A DNA stretch of 64,000 nucleotides, from NCBI GenBank assembly GCA_036501185.1, contig DASYAU010000119.1, positions 1-64,000 of the forward strand, written 5' to 3'. Numbering within the stretch: the first letter of the stretch is position 1; the number at the start of each line of letters is the position of its first letter. Shown piece by piece: positions 1 through 8,664 of this stretch. The notes beneath the pieces were generated by a model that did not search any database, had not been told where the DNA came from, and saw only the letters and a program-made list of their open reading frames with translations. The DNA is from Korobacter sp036501185. GTDB taxonomy: Bacteria; Acidobacteriota; Terriglobia; Terriglobales; Acidobacteriaceae. The position numbers and the translations under genes are program-made.

Positions 1-518
1 CGCGCCTTCAGCTTTCGTTCGTGTTCTTCGATCTGAGAGGGCGTGAAGCGAGCGCGCAGCACCTTAGCCGGCACACCCGCCACGATCGAATATGGGGGCA
101 CGTTCGACGTCACCACCGCACCCGCAGCTATGATCGAACCTCTGCCTATGCGCACACCCGAAAGGACGATTGCTCCATAGCCTATCCAAACGTCATCTTC
201 GATCACAAGTGCCTGCGTATCGCCGCGCGGACTGTCGAAAATCGTCACCCCGGGACAATCCACACTATGTGCGTCTCTCGAGAGAAAAGCGCACCCCCCG
301 GCGATCAAAACGTGACTTCCAATGTAGATATCGCAGCTGAAGTCACACCATCGGCCGATCCCGACATGGTCCCCAAGGACCGTGATGCCGTGCGGCGCGA
401 AGAATTTCGCAGAGCTCTGCACATGCACGTCTTTTCCGAACTTCACCCATCGATATTTCACGCGAAACAGGATGAAGTTGCGGAGGAGATTGCCGAGCTC
501 CTTATACAGTCTTCGCAT
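1..518 (-). CDS. Hexapeptide-repeat acyltransferase, C-terminus cut by window edge
   Basis: The frame is open from an ATG at 518 to the window edge (about 172 residues), so the C-terminus is missing. The protein has the left-handed beta-helix hexapeptide pattern (IGRWCDFSCDIYIGSHVLIA, then VWIGYGAIVLSGVRIGRG and GSIIAAGAVVTSNVPPYSI) and the VAGVPAKVLR motif that closes maltose/galactoside/serine-type O-acetyltransferases. The start overlaps the end of the upstream glycosyltransferase by 17 bp and is preceded by GGAGG, which suggests translational coupling. As the most distal gene visible in the exopolysaccharide operon, it probably acetylates the sugar repeat unit in the cytoplasm. The family is clear; the acceptor is unknown. 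Confidence 0.85.
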   Translation of the reverse strand, partial: MRRLYKELGNLLRNFILFRVKYRWVKFGKDVHVQSSAKFFAPHGITVLGDHVGIGRWCDFSCDIYIGSHVLIAGGCAFLSRDAHSVDCPGVTIFDSPRGDTQALVIEDDVWIGYGAIVLSGVRIGRGSIIAAGAVVTSNVPPYSIVAGVPAKVLRARFTPSQIEEHERKLKA

Positions 519-1749
519 GACCTCCGCCGCGCAGCACAGAATGATAGAAATCGACCACACCGGGCATCTGGCTCTCCCAGCTCAGGTGCGAACGAAAAGC
601 CATCTGGCCGTTTCGCCCTAAACGCATCGCATTGGGCCCGTTATCCAGCAATCGAATGATCGCAGAGGCGAATGTCTGCGGGTCCTCCGGTTGGGCAAGC
701 ACACCGCATTCGTACTTTTGCACGAGATCAACCTGATGCGGAAGGTCGCTTACCACGATCGGTATTCCGACGGCCAGATACTCGAATAGCTTCGTATGGA
801 TTCCATCAATTTGCTGCGGAATTCGCAAATTCGCGGAAATCGCCACTTTCGACTGGTTCAAATACCGAATCAGCTCATGGGGCTTACAATTGGGCTCCAC
901 TTTCACCACGTCTTGCAAACCGAGTTGCCGGATCTTATTCATGAACTCCTCGCGGAATGCCGCGGAAGCGAAACGATCGAAGCAGAGGAACCGCGTTCCG
1001 GATCGTTGTTGCGAGACCAACGAGGCAATTTCAAGAAACAGGCTTGAACCATTCGCGGGATGCTGCGAGCCGGTGAAAATTACCGTGTCCGGACGCGCGA
1101 GGTAATCGTCCGCAGCTTCGTCCGCCAACTGCTCCGACGCATAATTCCAAACATACATCGAGCGGAGCTTCTTCATCGGAAGGTCTTTTTCTTGCGAAGG
1201 GGCTACCAATACAACGTTACCGATTTTACGTGCACAGACCCACTGCCCCGTCCGAACCACGTGAAACGCGAGTTTTCTCAGCCTTCGCGGGATCCACTGA
1301 CGCACCAGCATTTCTTCTGGGTAGTTTTCGTGGATATCATAGATAACCGGTTTGAAAAACGAGAGCAGCGACATGTAAGGCAAGATGTCGATATCGTGAA
1401 AGTGAATGAGATTCACGCGACGCAGCAGCGGCCTTAGTTTCCGAAGAATTCTCGCCGGGATCCTGAAGCGTTCACTTCTCTTCTCAACTCGAGTGAAGGG
1501 ATGAAACTGTACGCCGTCGACTTCACCGGTTACCTTCCAGGGTGCTACGAAATGCACTTCGACACCAATCTGTGCCAGGCAGCGCGCATATTTCCAAAGC
1601 CGGGAGTCGAAGTCGGGATGGATCGACGTCACGATCGCGATTCTCAGCGTCGTCGGCTGTGCATCGACCGCTCGCGTGGCCTCTACTTTGTTCTCAACCT
1701 GCACGGCTTTCATCCCCACAAAGAACCTTGGTGATAGCCGATGCAGCAT
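502..1749 (-). CDS. GT4-like glycosyltransferase of the exopolysaccharide operon
   Basis: A 415-residue protein with a GT-B layout. The N-terminal Rossmann half starts around residue 35 (LRIAIVTSIHPDFDSRLWKY). The C-terminal half has FEYLAVGIPIVVSDLPH and LAQPEDPQTFASAI, the nucleotide-sugar binding region of family 4 transferases. It probably adds a sugar from a nucleotide donor to the lipid-linked repeat unit at the inner face of the membrane. The frame begins inside the 3' end of wecB; an internal Met at 1713 is an equally good start and would shorten the overlap to 20 bp. Sugar specificity cannot be read from the sequence. Confidence 0.85.
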   Translation of the reverse strand: MLHRLSPRFFVGMKAVQVENKVEATRAVDAQPTTLRIAIVTSIHPDFDSRLWKYARCLAQIGVEVHFVAPWKVTGEVDGVQFHPFTRVEKRSERFRIPARILRKLRPLLRRVNLIHFHDIDILPYMSLLSFFKPVIYDIHENYPEEMLVRQWIPRRLRKLAFHVVRTGQWVCARKIGNVVLVAPSQEKDLPMKKLRSMYVWNYASEQLADEAADDYLARPDTVIFTGSQHPANGSSLFLEIASLVSQQRSGTRFLCFDRFASAAFREEFMNKIRQLGLQDVVKVEPNCKPHELIRYLNQSKVAISANLRIPQQIDGIHTKLFEYLAVGIPIVVSDLPHQVDLVQKYECGVLAQPEDPQTFASAIIRLLDNGPNAMRLGRNGQMAFRSHLSWESQMPGVVDFYHSVLRGGGHAKTV

Positions 1750-2785
1750 GGCCGTCCCCGTACAAATTCGTATTCCAATTGGGTCGCTCGCTCATGGCAC
1801 CGGCGAATGCCGCCAGCAACGCACTCGTGTCCGGCTGACAAAGCCGGTTGTAGCCGCCACTTACCAACTCCACCCATTCGGTTTCCGAGCGCAAAGTGAT
1901 GCAAGGAACACGGAAGAAGTACGCTTCTTTTTGCACTCCGCCGGAGTCGGTGACGATCGCTTGCGCTTTGCTCTCCAGGGCGATCATCTCAAGATAGCCC
2001 ACTGGATCGATAAGCAGCACATGCCGCGAGGTCGAGATGTCGTGAGCCTTCATCGCTCCCCGAGTTCGTGGATGTACAGGCCAAACGACAGGAACTTGCT
2101 TCGCGAGCGCCGAAAGCGCATCCACGATGGAACGTAGCTTCGCGACATCGTCAGTATTGGACGCGCGGTGAATCGTCGCCAGGCAGTAAGGACCATCAAG
2201 CTTCTCGAAAACTCCTCGCGCGTGGCCATTGACGCGGGATTCGTAAAACAGCGCCGCGTCGTACATCACATCGCCCGTCCGCACCACTCTCTCGTCACTC
2301 AGCCCTTCTAGCTTGAGGTTCTGGACGGCGGCATCCGAAGGAGCGAATAGCAAGCTTGCAACGTGGTCCGTCATCACCCGATTGATTTCTTCCGGCATCT
2401 CGCGATTGAACGAGCGCAGCCCGGCCTCAACGTGCGCTACCGGGATATGCAGTTTTGCCGCCGCCAAGGCTCCGGCCAATGTCGAATTCGTGTCCCCGTA
2501 TACCAATACCCAATCAGGCTTCTGCTCGATTAATACCCTTTCGATCGCCTCGAGCATGCGCCCGGTTTGGGCGCCTTGCGCACCGGAGCCGATTTCCAAG
2601 TGATAATCGGGAGCCGGAATGTCCATCTCGCGGAAGAAAACCGCCGACATATTTTCGTCGTAGTGCTGTCCTGTATGGACGAGCACTTCGTTCACGCCCC
2701 GCGCCTGTCGAAGCACGCGTGAAACGGCTGCGGCCTTGATGAACTGAGGACGCGCCCCCACAATCGTCACTATTTTTGTAGACAT
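1694..2785 (-). CDS. wecB: UDP-N-acetylglucosamine 2-epimerase (non-hydrolysing)
   Basis: Interconverts UDP-GlcNAc and UDP-ManNAc, a precursor for ManNAc-containing surface polysaccharides. The N-terminus KIVTIVGARPQFIKAA is the classic WecB/MnaA start. Also present are VYGDTNSTLAGALAA, the HVEAGLRSFNREMPEEINR motif with the catalytic carboxylates, TIHRASN with the conserved His, and DSGGVQKEA for UDP binding. The start was set at the Met directly before STKIV; two further Met codons lie 6 and 9 bp upstream in frame. It lies between asnB (47-bp gap) and a glycosyltransferase (overlap) in the exopolysaccharide operon, which implies the polymer contains ManNAc or a derivative. It is full length, with no missing motif. 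Confidence 0.95.
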   Translation of the reverse strand: MSTKIVTIVGARPQFIKAAAVSRVLRQARGVNEVLVHTGQHYDENMSAVFFREMDIPAPDYHLEIGSGAQGAQTGRMLEAIERVLIEQKPDWVLVYGDTNSTLAGALAAAKLHIPVAHVEAGLRSFNREMPEEINRVMTDHVASLLFAPSDAAVQNLKLEGLSDERVVRTGDVMYDAALFYESRVNGHARGVFEKLDGPYCLATIHRASNTDDVAKLRSIVDALSALAKQVPVVWPVHPRTRGAMKAHDISTSRHVLLIDPVGYLEMIALESKAQAIVTDSGGVQKEAYFFRVPCITLRSETEWVELVSGGYNRLCQPDTSALLAAFAGAMSERPNWNTNLYGDGHAASAITKVLCGDESRAG

Positions 2786-2832
2786 CATTTCCATACCCAG
2801 GGCCCGAGCAGACCCGCGGCGAGCAAATGCAG

Positions 2833-4662
2833 CTAATTTACATCCGTGCAGTTAAAGCGTTCCGCCCAAAGCGCCGCGCTGTGGAAACGCCAAGCTGCCG
2901 CTGGATTCGTTTCGGCAAGACGTGCGACTTTCTCCACATCGGCAATTTCTCTTAGTAATTCGGATCTTCGCACGACCATGGCAGTATTCGCGATCACCCC
3001 GTCTTTCCACACCGACTTGGGGGCCTCAAATCCGAGCTTATCCCTGCGCCAAGCGATATCATGCGGCAGTTGGGTAGCCATGCTCTGACGCATGATCCAC
3101 TTCGACCAGCCATCCCGCAGCTTGTATTCCAGCGGTAGACCCAACGCGAACTCGACCATTCGATAATCGAGGAACGGCAGACGGCCTTCCACTGCAAAAG
3201 CCATCGAATTCCGATCCTCATAGCGCAACAGGGCCGGCAACACGGTTTTCGTGATCTCATTTTTCTGGTATTCCACCATGTCGCGGGTCGACGCCGACCA
3301 TTCGCGTAACACTAGCGGCACCTGCCGCAGGCGCATGCCGCATCCCCGTATCGTGTGCATAACCCGCGTTCGCAGACCTGGTGAGACGAGTCCTACGACG
3401 TCCACCATTCGTTTGCATAAGCCCTTGCCGTTCCATGACCGCGAAAACATGGTTTTACCGGCGCCCGCCACATTGCCACCGTGCCATTGACTAAGGACGC
3501 TGGCCGCGACATGCCAGTTGTAGCCCAGAAAGGCCTCGTCGGCTCCCTGCCCGTCCAGCAGAACGGGAATCCCGTTCGCGCGGGCCGTTTTCATGACCTC
3601 GTACTGCATCAAGATCGAGAGGCTTGGAAAGGGCTCTTCCTGCTGATACACAACTTCGTTGAGACTGTCGAGGAAGTGTGGCGCCGTAGATTGAACCCGA
3701 TGCCAGGCCAGTTCTGCCGAGTCGACAATTTCCTTCGCGTAGCGTGATTCGTCATTTTCGGAGTCGATGCTAACCGCGGTCACGGCGGCGAAAGAAGCTC
3801 CCGCACATTCCCTGTACAGCCTTGAGGCGACGGTCGCCACGATGGAACTGTCCAGCCCACCACTCAGGCAAGTGGCCACCGGAACATCGGAACGCAGCCG
3901 CAGCCGGACCGCATCGGTAAAAAGGGCGCGGAATTGTTCTTCCAGCGCTTCCGCGGACATTCCTTCGACATTGGCAGCCTGCAGATCGTAATAGCGGATG
4001 ATCGTGAAAGTACCGGTTGCCACATCAAAGATCAGGTTATGCGCGGCGGGAAGGCGCTTCACATCCGCGAACAAGGTCTGGTCGGAGTAATTCGTGAGAC
4101 CGGTGAGGAGAAACGTCTCCAACCCATCACGGTCGGCGCACCGATTCGTACCTACAAGCTCAAGCAACTGTTTGATTTCAGAGCCGAAGGCAAAAACTTC
4201 GCTGTTGATCACATAGTGAAACGGTTTTATTCCGAACCGGTCAAGCGAACAAAACAGCTTTTTCTTCTGGCGGTCGTACAGAGCGAAGGCCCACATCCCA
4301 TTGAAGTGGCTGGGACATTCCTCGCCCCATTCCGCGTAAGCGGCGAGGATGACCTCGGTGTCGCTTTGAGTGCGAAATGCATGACCTTTGGCTTTGAGTT
4401 CGTCCCGCAGTTCGAGGTAGTTGAAGATCTCGCCGTTAAAAACGATGACGGTGCTTTTGTCGAGCGCGTGCATGGGCTGGCTTGCCGCCTCTGAAAGGTC
4501 GATTATGGCGAGCCGGCGGTGTCCGAACGCAACTCTCTCGTCCGACCAGTAGCCGAAGCCATCTGGCCCGCGATGCGCTGCAAGGTCCGTCATCCGCCGC
4601 AACTGCTCCTGGCTGGGATGCACGCCTGGTTTTTTTTGAATTAAGCCCGAGATCCCGCACAT
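2833..4662 (-). CDS. asnB: Asparagine synthase (glutamine-hydrolysing) type amidotransferase
   Basis: A 609-residue class II glutamine amidotransferase. The start was placed at 4662 because the family needs Cys as residue 2 (MCGISG), the N-terminal nucleophile exposed after Met removal; the frame stays open 22 codons upstream. HRGPDG and FNGEIFNY belong to the glutaminase half, and the SGGLDSS loop to the ATP-pyrophosphatase half. It could make asparagine, but amidotransferases of this type in polysaccharide clusters are commonly thought to amidate uronic acids or other sugar carboxylates. Its place between two glycosyltransferase genes and wecB favours that, though no residue distinguishes the two roles. 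It is on the minus strand in the operon with 66-bp and 47-bp gaps to its neighbours. Confidence 0.9.
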   Translation of the reverse strand: MCGISGLIQKKPGVHPSQEQLRRMTDLAAHRGPDGFGYWSDERVAFGHRRLAIIDLSEAASQPMHALDKSTVIVFNGEIFNYLELRDELKAKGHAFRTQSDTEVILAAYAEWGEECPSHFNGMWAFALYDRQKKKLFCSLDRFGIKPFHYVINSEVFAFGSEIKQLLELVGTNRCADRDGLETFLLTGLTNYSDQTLFADVKRLPAAHNLIFDVATGTFTIIRYYDLQAANVEGMSAEALEEQFRALFTDAVRLRLRSDVPVATCLSGGLDSSIVATVASRLYRECAGASFAAVTAVSIDSENDESRYAKEIVDSAELAWHRVQSTAPHFLDSLNEVVYQQEEPFPSLSILMQYEVMKTARANGIPVLLDGQGADEAFLGYNWHVAASVLSQWHGGNVAGAGKTMFSRSWNGKGLCKRMVDVVGLVSPGLRTRVMHTIRGCGMRLRQVPLVLREWSASTRDMVEYQKNEITKTVLPALLRYEDRNSMAFAVEGRLPFLDYRMVEFALGLPLEYKLRDGWSKWIMRQSMATQLPHDIAWRRDKLGFEAPKSVWKDGVIANTAMVVRRSELLREIADVEKVARLAETNPAAAWRFHSAALWAERFNCTDVN

Positions 4663-4728
4663 GTGAACTGTTCCCAAAACATAACAAGTGAAACCCGTGG
4701 CTATCGTTGTCGTTTTCGCGCCTCGCAT

Positions 4729-5940
4729 CTACATCGACTCCGATGCGCGGTCGGCCATCGTTCCCGGTTGTACGGTACTTTGGTCGCGGCTTTCTAAAAT
4801 TGCGTTGTAGATCGTGACCAGCTCGCGTGCGTTTTTCTTCGCATCGTGCCGGTTCCTTACATAATCCGCGAGTCGCTGCGCTCTTGCTGCCGCGGCGGCG
4901 GGATCGTCGACCAATTTCTGGATCGCGCTTTTCAGCGCCGGAATATCTTTTGCCGGAAACAGGATGCCCCGGTCTTCTGAGAGCAACTCTGGAATTCCCG
5001 AAACTGCGGTTGCTGCAACCGGAATTCCGGCTGCACCCGCCTCTACAAGTACTGTCGGCATCCCTTCGGAGTGACTCGGCAGTACAAAACCATCACTGGC
5101 TGCCAGGTAATCGACGACCTTGTCGTTCGCGATAGGAGCAATCCATCGCATCCGCTTGCACGACTCAACTCGGTCGCGTAGCGGCCCATCGCCAATCACC
5201 AGCACCAATACGTTTTCGGGCAGACCCTGGGCAGCTTCGATCAGTTCAGGGACTCCTTTACTATCCAAGAGTGCCCCCACATAAATCAATACACGATAGT
5301 GGTATGGAATTCCCAAGGATTCGCGGGCTTGCGCCTTACTCATTTTCGGGCGGAAGCGGTCGACGTCAATGCCGATCGGCAGGTGGATCGGCCGGCGTCC
5401 GGAAAATTCCTCGGTCTGCCGCGCCATATCCTCGGTCACGCTCATCACAGCGTCAACGCTGTTAATAGCCCGCACGAACCGTTGCCGGTCTCTGATGGAT
5501 CTATACGGATATTGATTGACATCGCTGCCGTGCAGTGTAAGGGCGGAACGCGCATTCCACCTTTGACTCAGCAAATGCGCCGCAAAGCCAAAGGGATACG
5601 CGAAATGGCCGTGCACCACGTCGAATCGCCCTAGCGAAAGGGCCTCCACCGCACGCACGATCGCATAAGGAGTTAAGCCGAGCGAGAGCGTGTAGGGAGC
5701 ACGAAAAAAGCGCGGCAGATACACCTGAACGCCACGATATGTATAGTTTCGCGGCAAAGATGCCTTTTTGCTCCAGTCCTGTTTGAGCGAGCGGAACAAC
5801 GGTGGAAAGTAAGGAACGGGGGTCGCAACCGTCACAAGGGCGCCGGCAGTCTGCAGAGCTTCAACCTGATTGCAAAAAAAAGAGCCCCCTGCGGGATTCG
5901 CGTCCGATGGATAGTTCCAACAGAGGTACAGGACCTTCAT
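4729..5940 (-). CDS. Family 4 glycosyltransferase
   Basis: A 403-residue GT-B glycosyltransferase. The N-terminal half starts MKVLYLCWNYPSDANPAGGSF, with a typical glycine-rich acceptor loop and LHGSDVNQYPYRSIRDR. The C-terminal half has the donor-site elements IYVGALLDSKGVPELIEAAQ, VIGDGPLRDRVES and PSHSEGMPTVLVEAGAAGIP; the E-x7-E type SEGMP...VEAG motif marks family 4. It is predicted to be cytoplasmic and to extend the lipid-linked repeat unit. Its start overlaps the end of the Wzy-like gene by 4 bp (ATGA), so the two are probably translationally coupled. Donor and linkage are not deducible. Confidence 0.9.
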   Translation of the reverse strand: MKVLYLCWNYPSDANPAGGSFFCNQVEALQTAGALVTVATPVPYFPPLFRSLKQDWSKKASLPRNYTYRGVQVYLPRFFRAPYTLSLGLTPYAIVRAVEALSLGRFDVVHGHFAYPFGFAAHLLSQRWNARSALTLHGSDVNQYPYRSIRDRQRFVRAINSVDAVMSVTEDMARQTEEFSGRRPIHLPIGIDVDRFRPKMSKAQARESLGIPYHYRVLIYVGALLDSKGVPELIEAAQGLPENVLVLVIGDGPLRDRVESCKRMRWIAPIANDKVVDYLAASDGFVLPSHSEGMPTVLVEAGAAGIPVAATAVSGIPELLSEDRGILFPAKDIPALKSAIQKLVDDPAAAAARAQRLADYVRNRHDAKKNARELVTIYNAILESRDQSTVQPGTMADRASESM

Positions 5941-7232
5941 GCAGGAAACCTCGAACTGAGCGCGGAAGGAGCTGCGAAACTAACCGGAACCGCTGTAGCG
6001 CCGTGTGAGATGGTTGCGACGCGCGACGTTGCCGCATATATGGAGGAGTAGGCCATCGCCAACGCGAGCCACAGCGGTTTTTGGCCGTGCCACTCAATCG
6101 TGCAGGAAAAAGCCAAAGCGCAGCTTAGAAATGCGAGTGGCATCCAACCGAGAGAAGTCTTGCGGGCCCGCCAGGCTGCTATGAGGGCCGCGCCGACCGC
6201 GGCGAAAAACGGGGCGCTCCCGATAATCCCCACCGCTGTCAATGACCACAAAAAGGTGTTTTCCGTGCTGTTAGACGACAAAATCGTGCTGGCCTCGTCT
6301 CCCACCTCGTCGTAATTCTGTATCGGGCCAGCACCGAAAAAGGGGTGATTGGTCACTACGATGAAGTCCGCAGGGTAAATGCTTTCGCGGAGCGCCAAGT
6401 CTCCGCCTCGGGCTTCATTTATGCGATCCAATGCAGTCTCGTTGGTTAGAACGGCAGCCGCGAGTCCGGAGAAGACCGCAACGATCATAACGAAGCGTCC
6501 GATGCGGGCGGGAGTGCTGCCTTCGAAGAGAAGCGGCGCACAAGCTACCATAGACCCGATCAGGAACGCCAGCAGCCCGCCGCGTGATCCCGTGCCGACC
6601 ATCGTCAGGGTGAGCGGGATTAGAGCAAGTCCGGCGATGGCCCGTAGCCAAACACGGGAGCGGCTGGAAAGCAGGGTGACCACGCAAATGACGGCAGCGA
6701 GTCCGAATTTGCCGCACGCCGTGTTGGGGTCGTCGGCGAACATGGTTACACGCCCCGCCTGCGACGTTTCGGTCGACGTGACGGAGAGTATCTGAAGGAT
6801 TGCGATGGTAATCGCAGCGAACGCGTATACACCCAGTATCCGTTTATAGGTATACGGAAATGCTCGAATCACGTTGCAGATCAGCCACACCATGATCGCT
6901 TCCTGGAACAATCTGCCAACCAGATCCATGGCACTCGGCCACATGTACTCCGGGATCCCGGCGATCCTGGCAAAAACGACCACCGTGAATACCAGCAGCA
7001 ACACCGCCGGACGAGGAATTTTGCGGAAATGAATATGAGGCGCGAGGATGGCACTTGCGGCAAAGATATAGCCAAACATGCGCGCAATCGTGAAGTTAGT
7101 TGAGGTCTCCAGGTCTCCGTGGTTGTTCGCAGTCTCGAACGTAATCGATGCTACGAAGGCGTACAACGGCAATTCCACCAGCAGGAAGGTGGCGATCCGG
7201 TTGTACAACAGGCTATGTCCTGCAGGTTTCAT
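5937..7232 (-). CDS. O-antigen ligase/polymerase-like (Wzy) membrane protein
   Basis: A 431-residue polytopic membrane protein with about ten to twelve hydrophobic segments and the large periplasmic loop typical of the Wzy_C/O-antigen ligase family. Near the end of the core, GTGSRGGLLAFLIGS is followed by a loop ending NHPFFGAGPIQNYDEVGDEAST, matching the family's GxGxxx-H/N pattern. It is expected to polymerise repeat units in the periplasm after flipping. It sits 7 bp downstream of the flippase and overlaps the next glycosyltransferase by 4 bp, the normal order in Wzx/Wzy-dependent clusters. Polymerase versus ligase cannot be told apart from sequence; the cluster context favours polymerase. 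Confidence 0.8.
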   Translation of the reverse strand: MKPAGHSLLYNRIATFLLVELPLYAFVASITFETANNHGDLETSTNFTIARMFGYIFAASAILAPHIHFRKIPRPAVLLLVFTVVVFARIAGIPEYMWPSAMDLVGRLFQEAIMVWLICNVIRAFPYTYKRILGVYAFAAITIAILQILSVTSTETSQAGRVTMFADDPNTACGKFGLAAVICVVTLLSSRSRVWLRAIAGLALIPLTLTMVGTGSRGGLLAFLIGSMVACAPLLFEGSTPARIGRFVMIVAVFSGLAAAVLTNETALDRINEARGGDLALRESIYPADFIVVTNHPFFGAGPIQNYDEVGDEASTILSSNSTENTFLWSLTAVGIIGSAPFFAAVGAALIAAWRARKTSLGWMPLAFLSCALAFSCTIEWHGQKPLWLALAMAYSSIYAATSRVATISHGATAVPVSFAAPSALSSRFPA

Positions 7233-7239
7233 GAAATCC

Positions 7240-8634
7240 TTATGCGGCCCTAAACCGAGCGGCGAAGACCGATACGAGTTGTTTCGCGTCGCTGAGATCC
7301 TTCAAAGTCGGAACCAGTATTGCGCGCAGCGAAAGCGCGGTCTCCCGCTTGAAGAGCACGACCTGGACGATGGTGGTTACCGCGTAAGAAACCGAAGACG
7401 CGATTGAGGCGCCATAAAAATTCCAGTGCGGGATGAGCGCGATATCCAGAACCACCGTCGCAAACAAACCGAACATCGAGCTCCGAAAATTTAAGTCAGG
7501 GCGCCCGATACCGGCAAAATATGCAGCCGTAACATTCGTCGCAATCAGGGTTACGCATCCAGGCAGCAGCAAAAGCAAAGCGAGCGTGCTGGGGCGAAAC
7601 TTGGGTCCCAGCACGAGCGGTATCGCAAACGGGGCGATGGCCGCGATGAACAATCCACCCACAAAACCGAATGCCAGCAGCATGCGATTGGCGCGCGCGA
7701 TCATAAGCGCTGACTCCTCATGTGCAGACGGGCGCGCCGAAATCGTCGGGAACAGCACCGCCTGGGTGGCCTGCGGGATCATATTCACAGCCTGCGCTAC
7801 CATTACTCCTACCTGGTACAGTCCAACCGAACTTGCACCCCAGAAGTGATAGACAAAAAAAACGTCCATCCTCGCATTCAGGAACTGCGAGATATTGGCC
7901 AGGTGCGAGGGCACCGAAAAACGGGCCGCGCGCCGCATCCCCGCACCCGCCGTGGGATCGTCTTCGTGCCAATCAACTGCCCGCCGATACATTGCGGCGG
8001 CAGTGCAGATGGCGATGATGTTGCATCCAATCGCCCAAATCACGAGATGGGTTCGCGCCACCAATCGCAAAAGCACGACGAGCGCAATCACCATTGCAAC
8101 CTGCTTGGCGATGTCGCCGAAATTAGCTTGCAAAAAATGCCGCTGGCCCACGACAACGGCACGCCACAACGCAGCAAGCGTCAACGACGCGACGCTCACG
8201 ACCACCAGCAATATGCCCAGCTTGCCGAGTTCGACCGGGATCAGCAACCGCGACGAAGGGAGGTATTGAAACGCGAAGCATACACACCCGCCGAGCAGCG
8301 CGACCGCGATGACAATTCCCCAGATCGCTCGAAGTACCTTCCCCACGTTCACCCGGGTGGAAGACACGGAGTACGAGATGCCGGAGTTCAGCGAAAAACC
8401 GAGCAGCGAGCTCAGCAGCATCGAAGCCGAAAGGTAAACGTCGTACACGCCCTTGCCGGCAGGACCCAGTCTGCGCGCCAGGAGCGCAGTGGTAACAAAC
8501 ACTCCAAATACCTGGAAGATATTTGTGAGCACCGTATGCGCCCCGGAAACCAGCACCGAGTGTCTCTTCGTCGGAGGCCCGGTTTCGAGCGGAGTCGGTG
8601 TTGCGCCGCTGAGTGTGTTTCTGGTAGACGCCAC
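7240..8634 (-). CDS. Wzx-like polysaccharide flippase
   Basis: A 464-residue MOP-superfamily protein with about twelve to fourteen membrane segments. The N-terminal VLTNIFQVFGVFVTTALLARRLGPAGKGVYDV resembles the start of RfbX/polysaccharide_synt proteins, and the conserved small/aromatic pattern continues in the second half (NMIPQATQAVLFPTISAR). It would translocate undecaprenyl-linked repeat units across the inner membrane. A stretch of about 25 hydrophilic residues (STRNTLSGATPTPLETG...) precedes the first helix. It lies 30 bp after the kinase gene and 7 bp before the Wzy-like gene, consistent with one transcript. Confidence 0.88.
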   Translation of the reverse strand: MASTRNTLSGATPTPLETGPPTKRHSVLVSGAHTVLTNIFQVFGVFVTTALLARRLGPAGKGVYDVYLSASMLLSSLLGFSLNSGISYSVSSTRVNVGKVLRAIWGIVIAVALLGGCVCFAFQYLPSSRLLIPVELGKLGILLVVVSVASLTLAALWRAVVVGQRHFLQANFGDIAKQVAMVIALVVLLRLVARTHLVIWAIGCNIIAICTAAAMYRRAVDWHEDDPTAGAGMRRAARFSVPSHLANISQFLNARMDVFFVYHFWGASSVGLYQVGVMVAQAVNMIPQATQAVLFPTISARPSAHEESALMIARANRMLLAFGFVGGLFIAAIAPFAIPLVLGPKFRPSTLALLLLLPGCVTLIATNVTAAYFAGIGRPDLNFRSSMFGLFATVVLDIALIPHWNFYGASIASSVSYAVTTIVQVVLFKRETALSLRAILVPTLKDLSDAKQLVSVFAARFRAA

Positions 8635-8664
8635 TGATTCCCCGATCCTTACCTCAGCGCGCCG

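Noticed and set aside
4663..4728. Upstream 22 codons of the asnB frame.
   Set aside because: The amidotransferase needs Cys directly after the initiator Met, which fixes the start at 4662.
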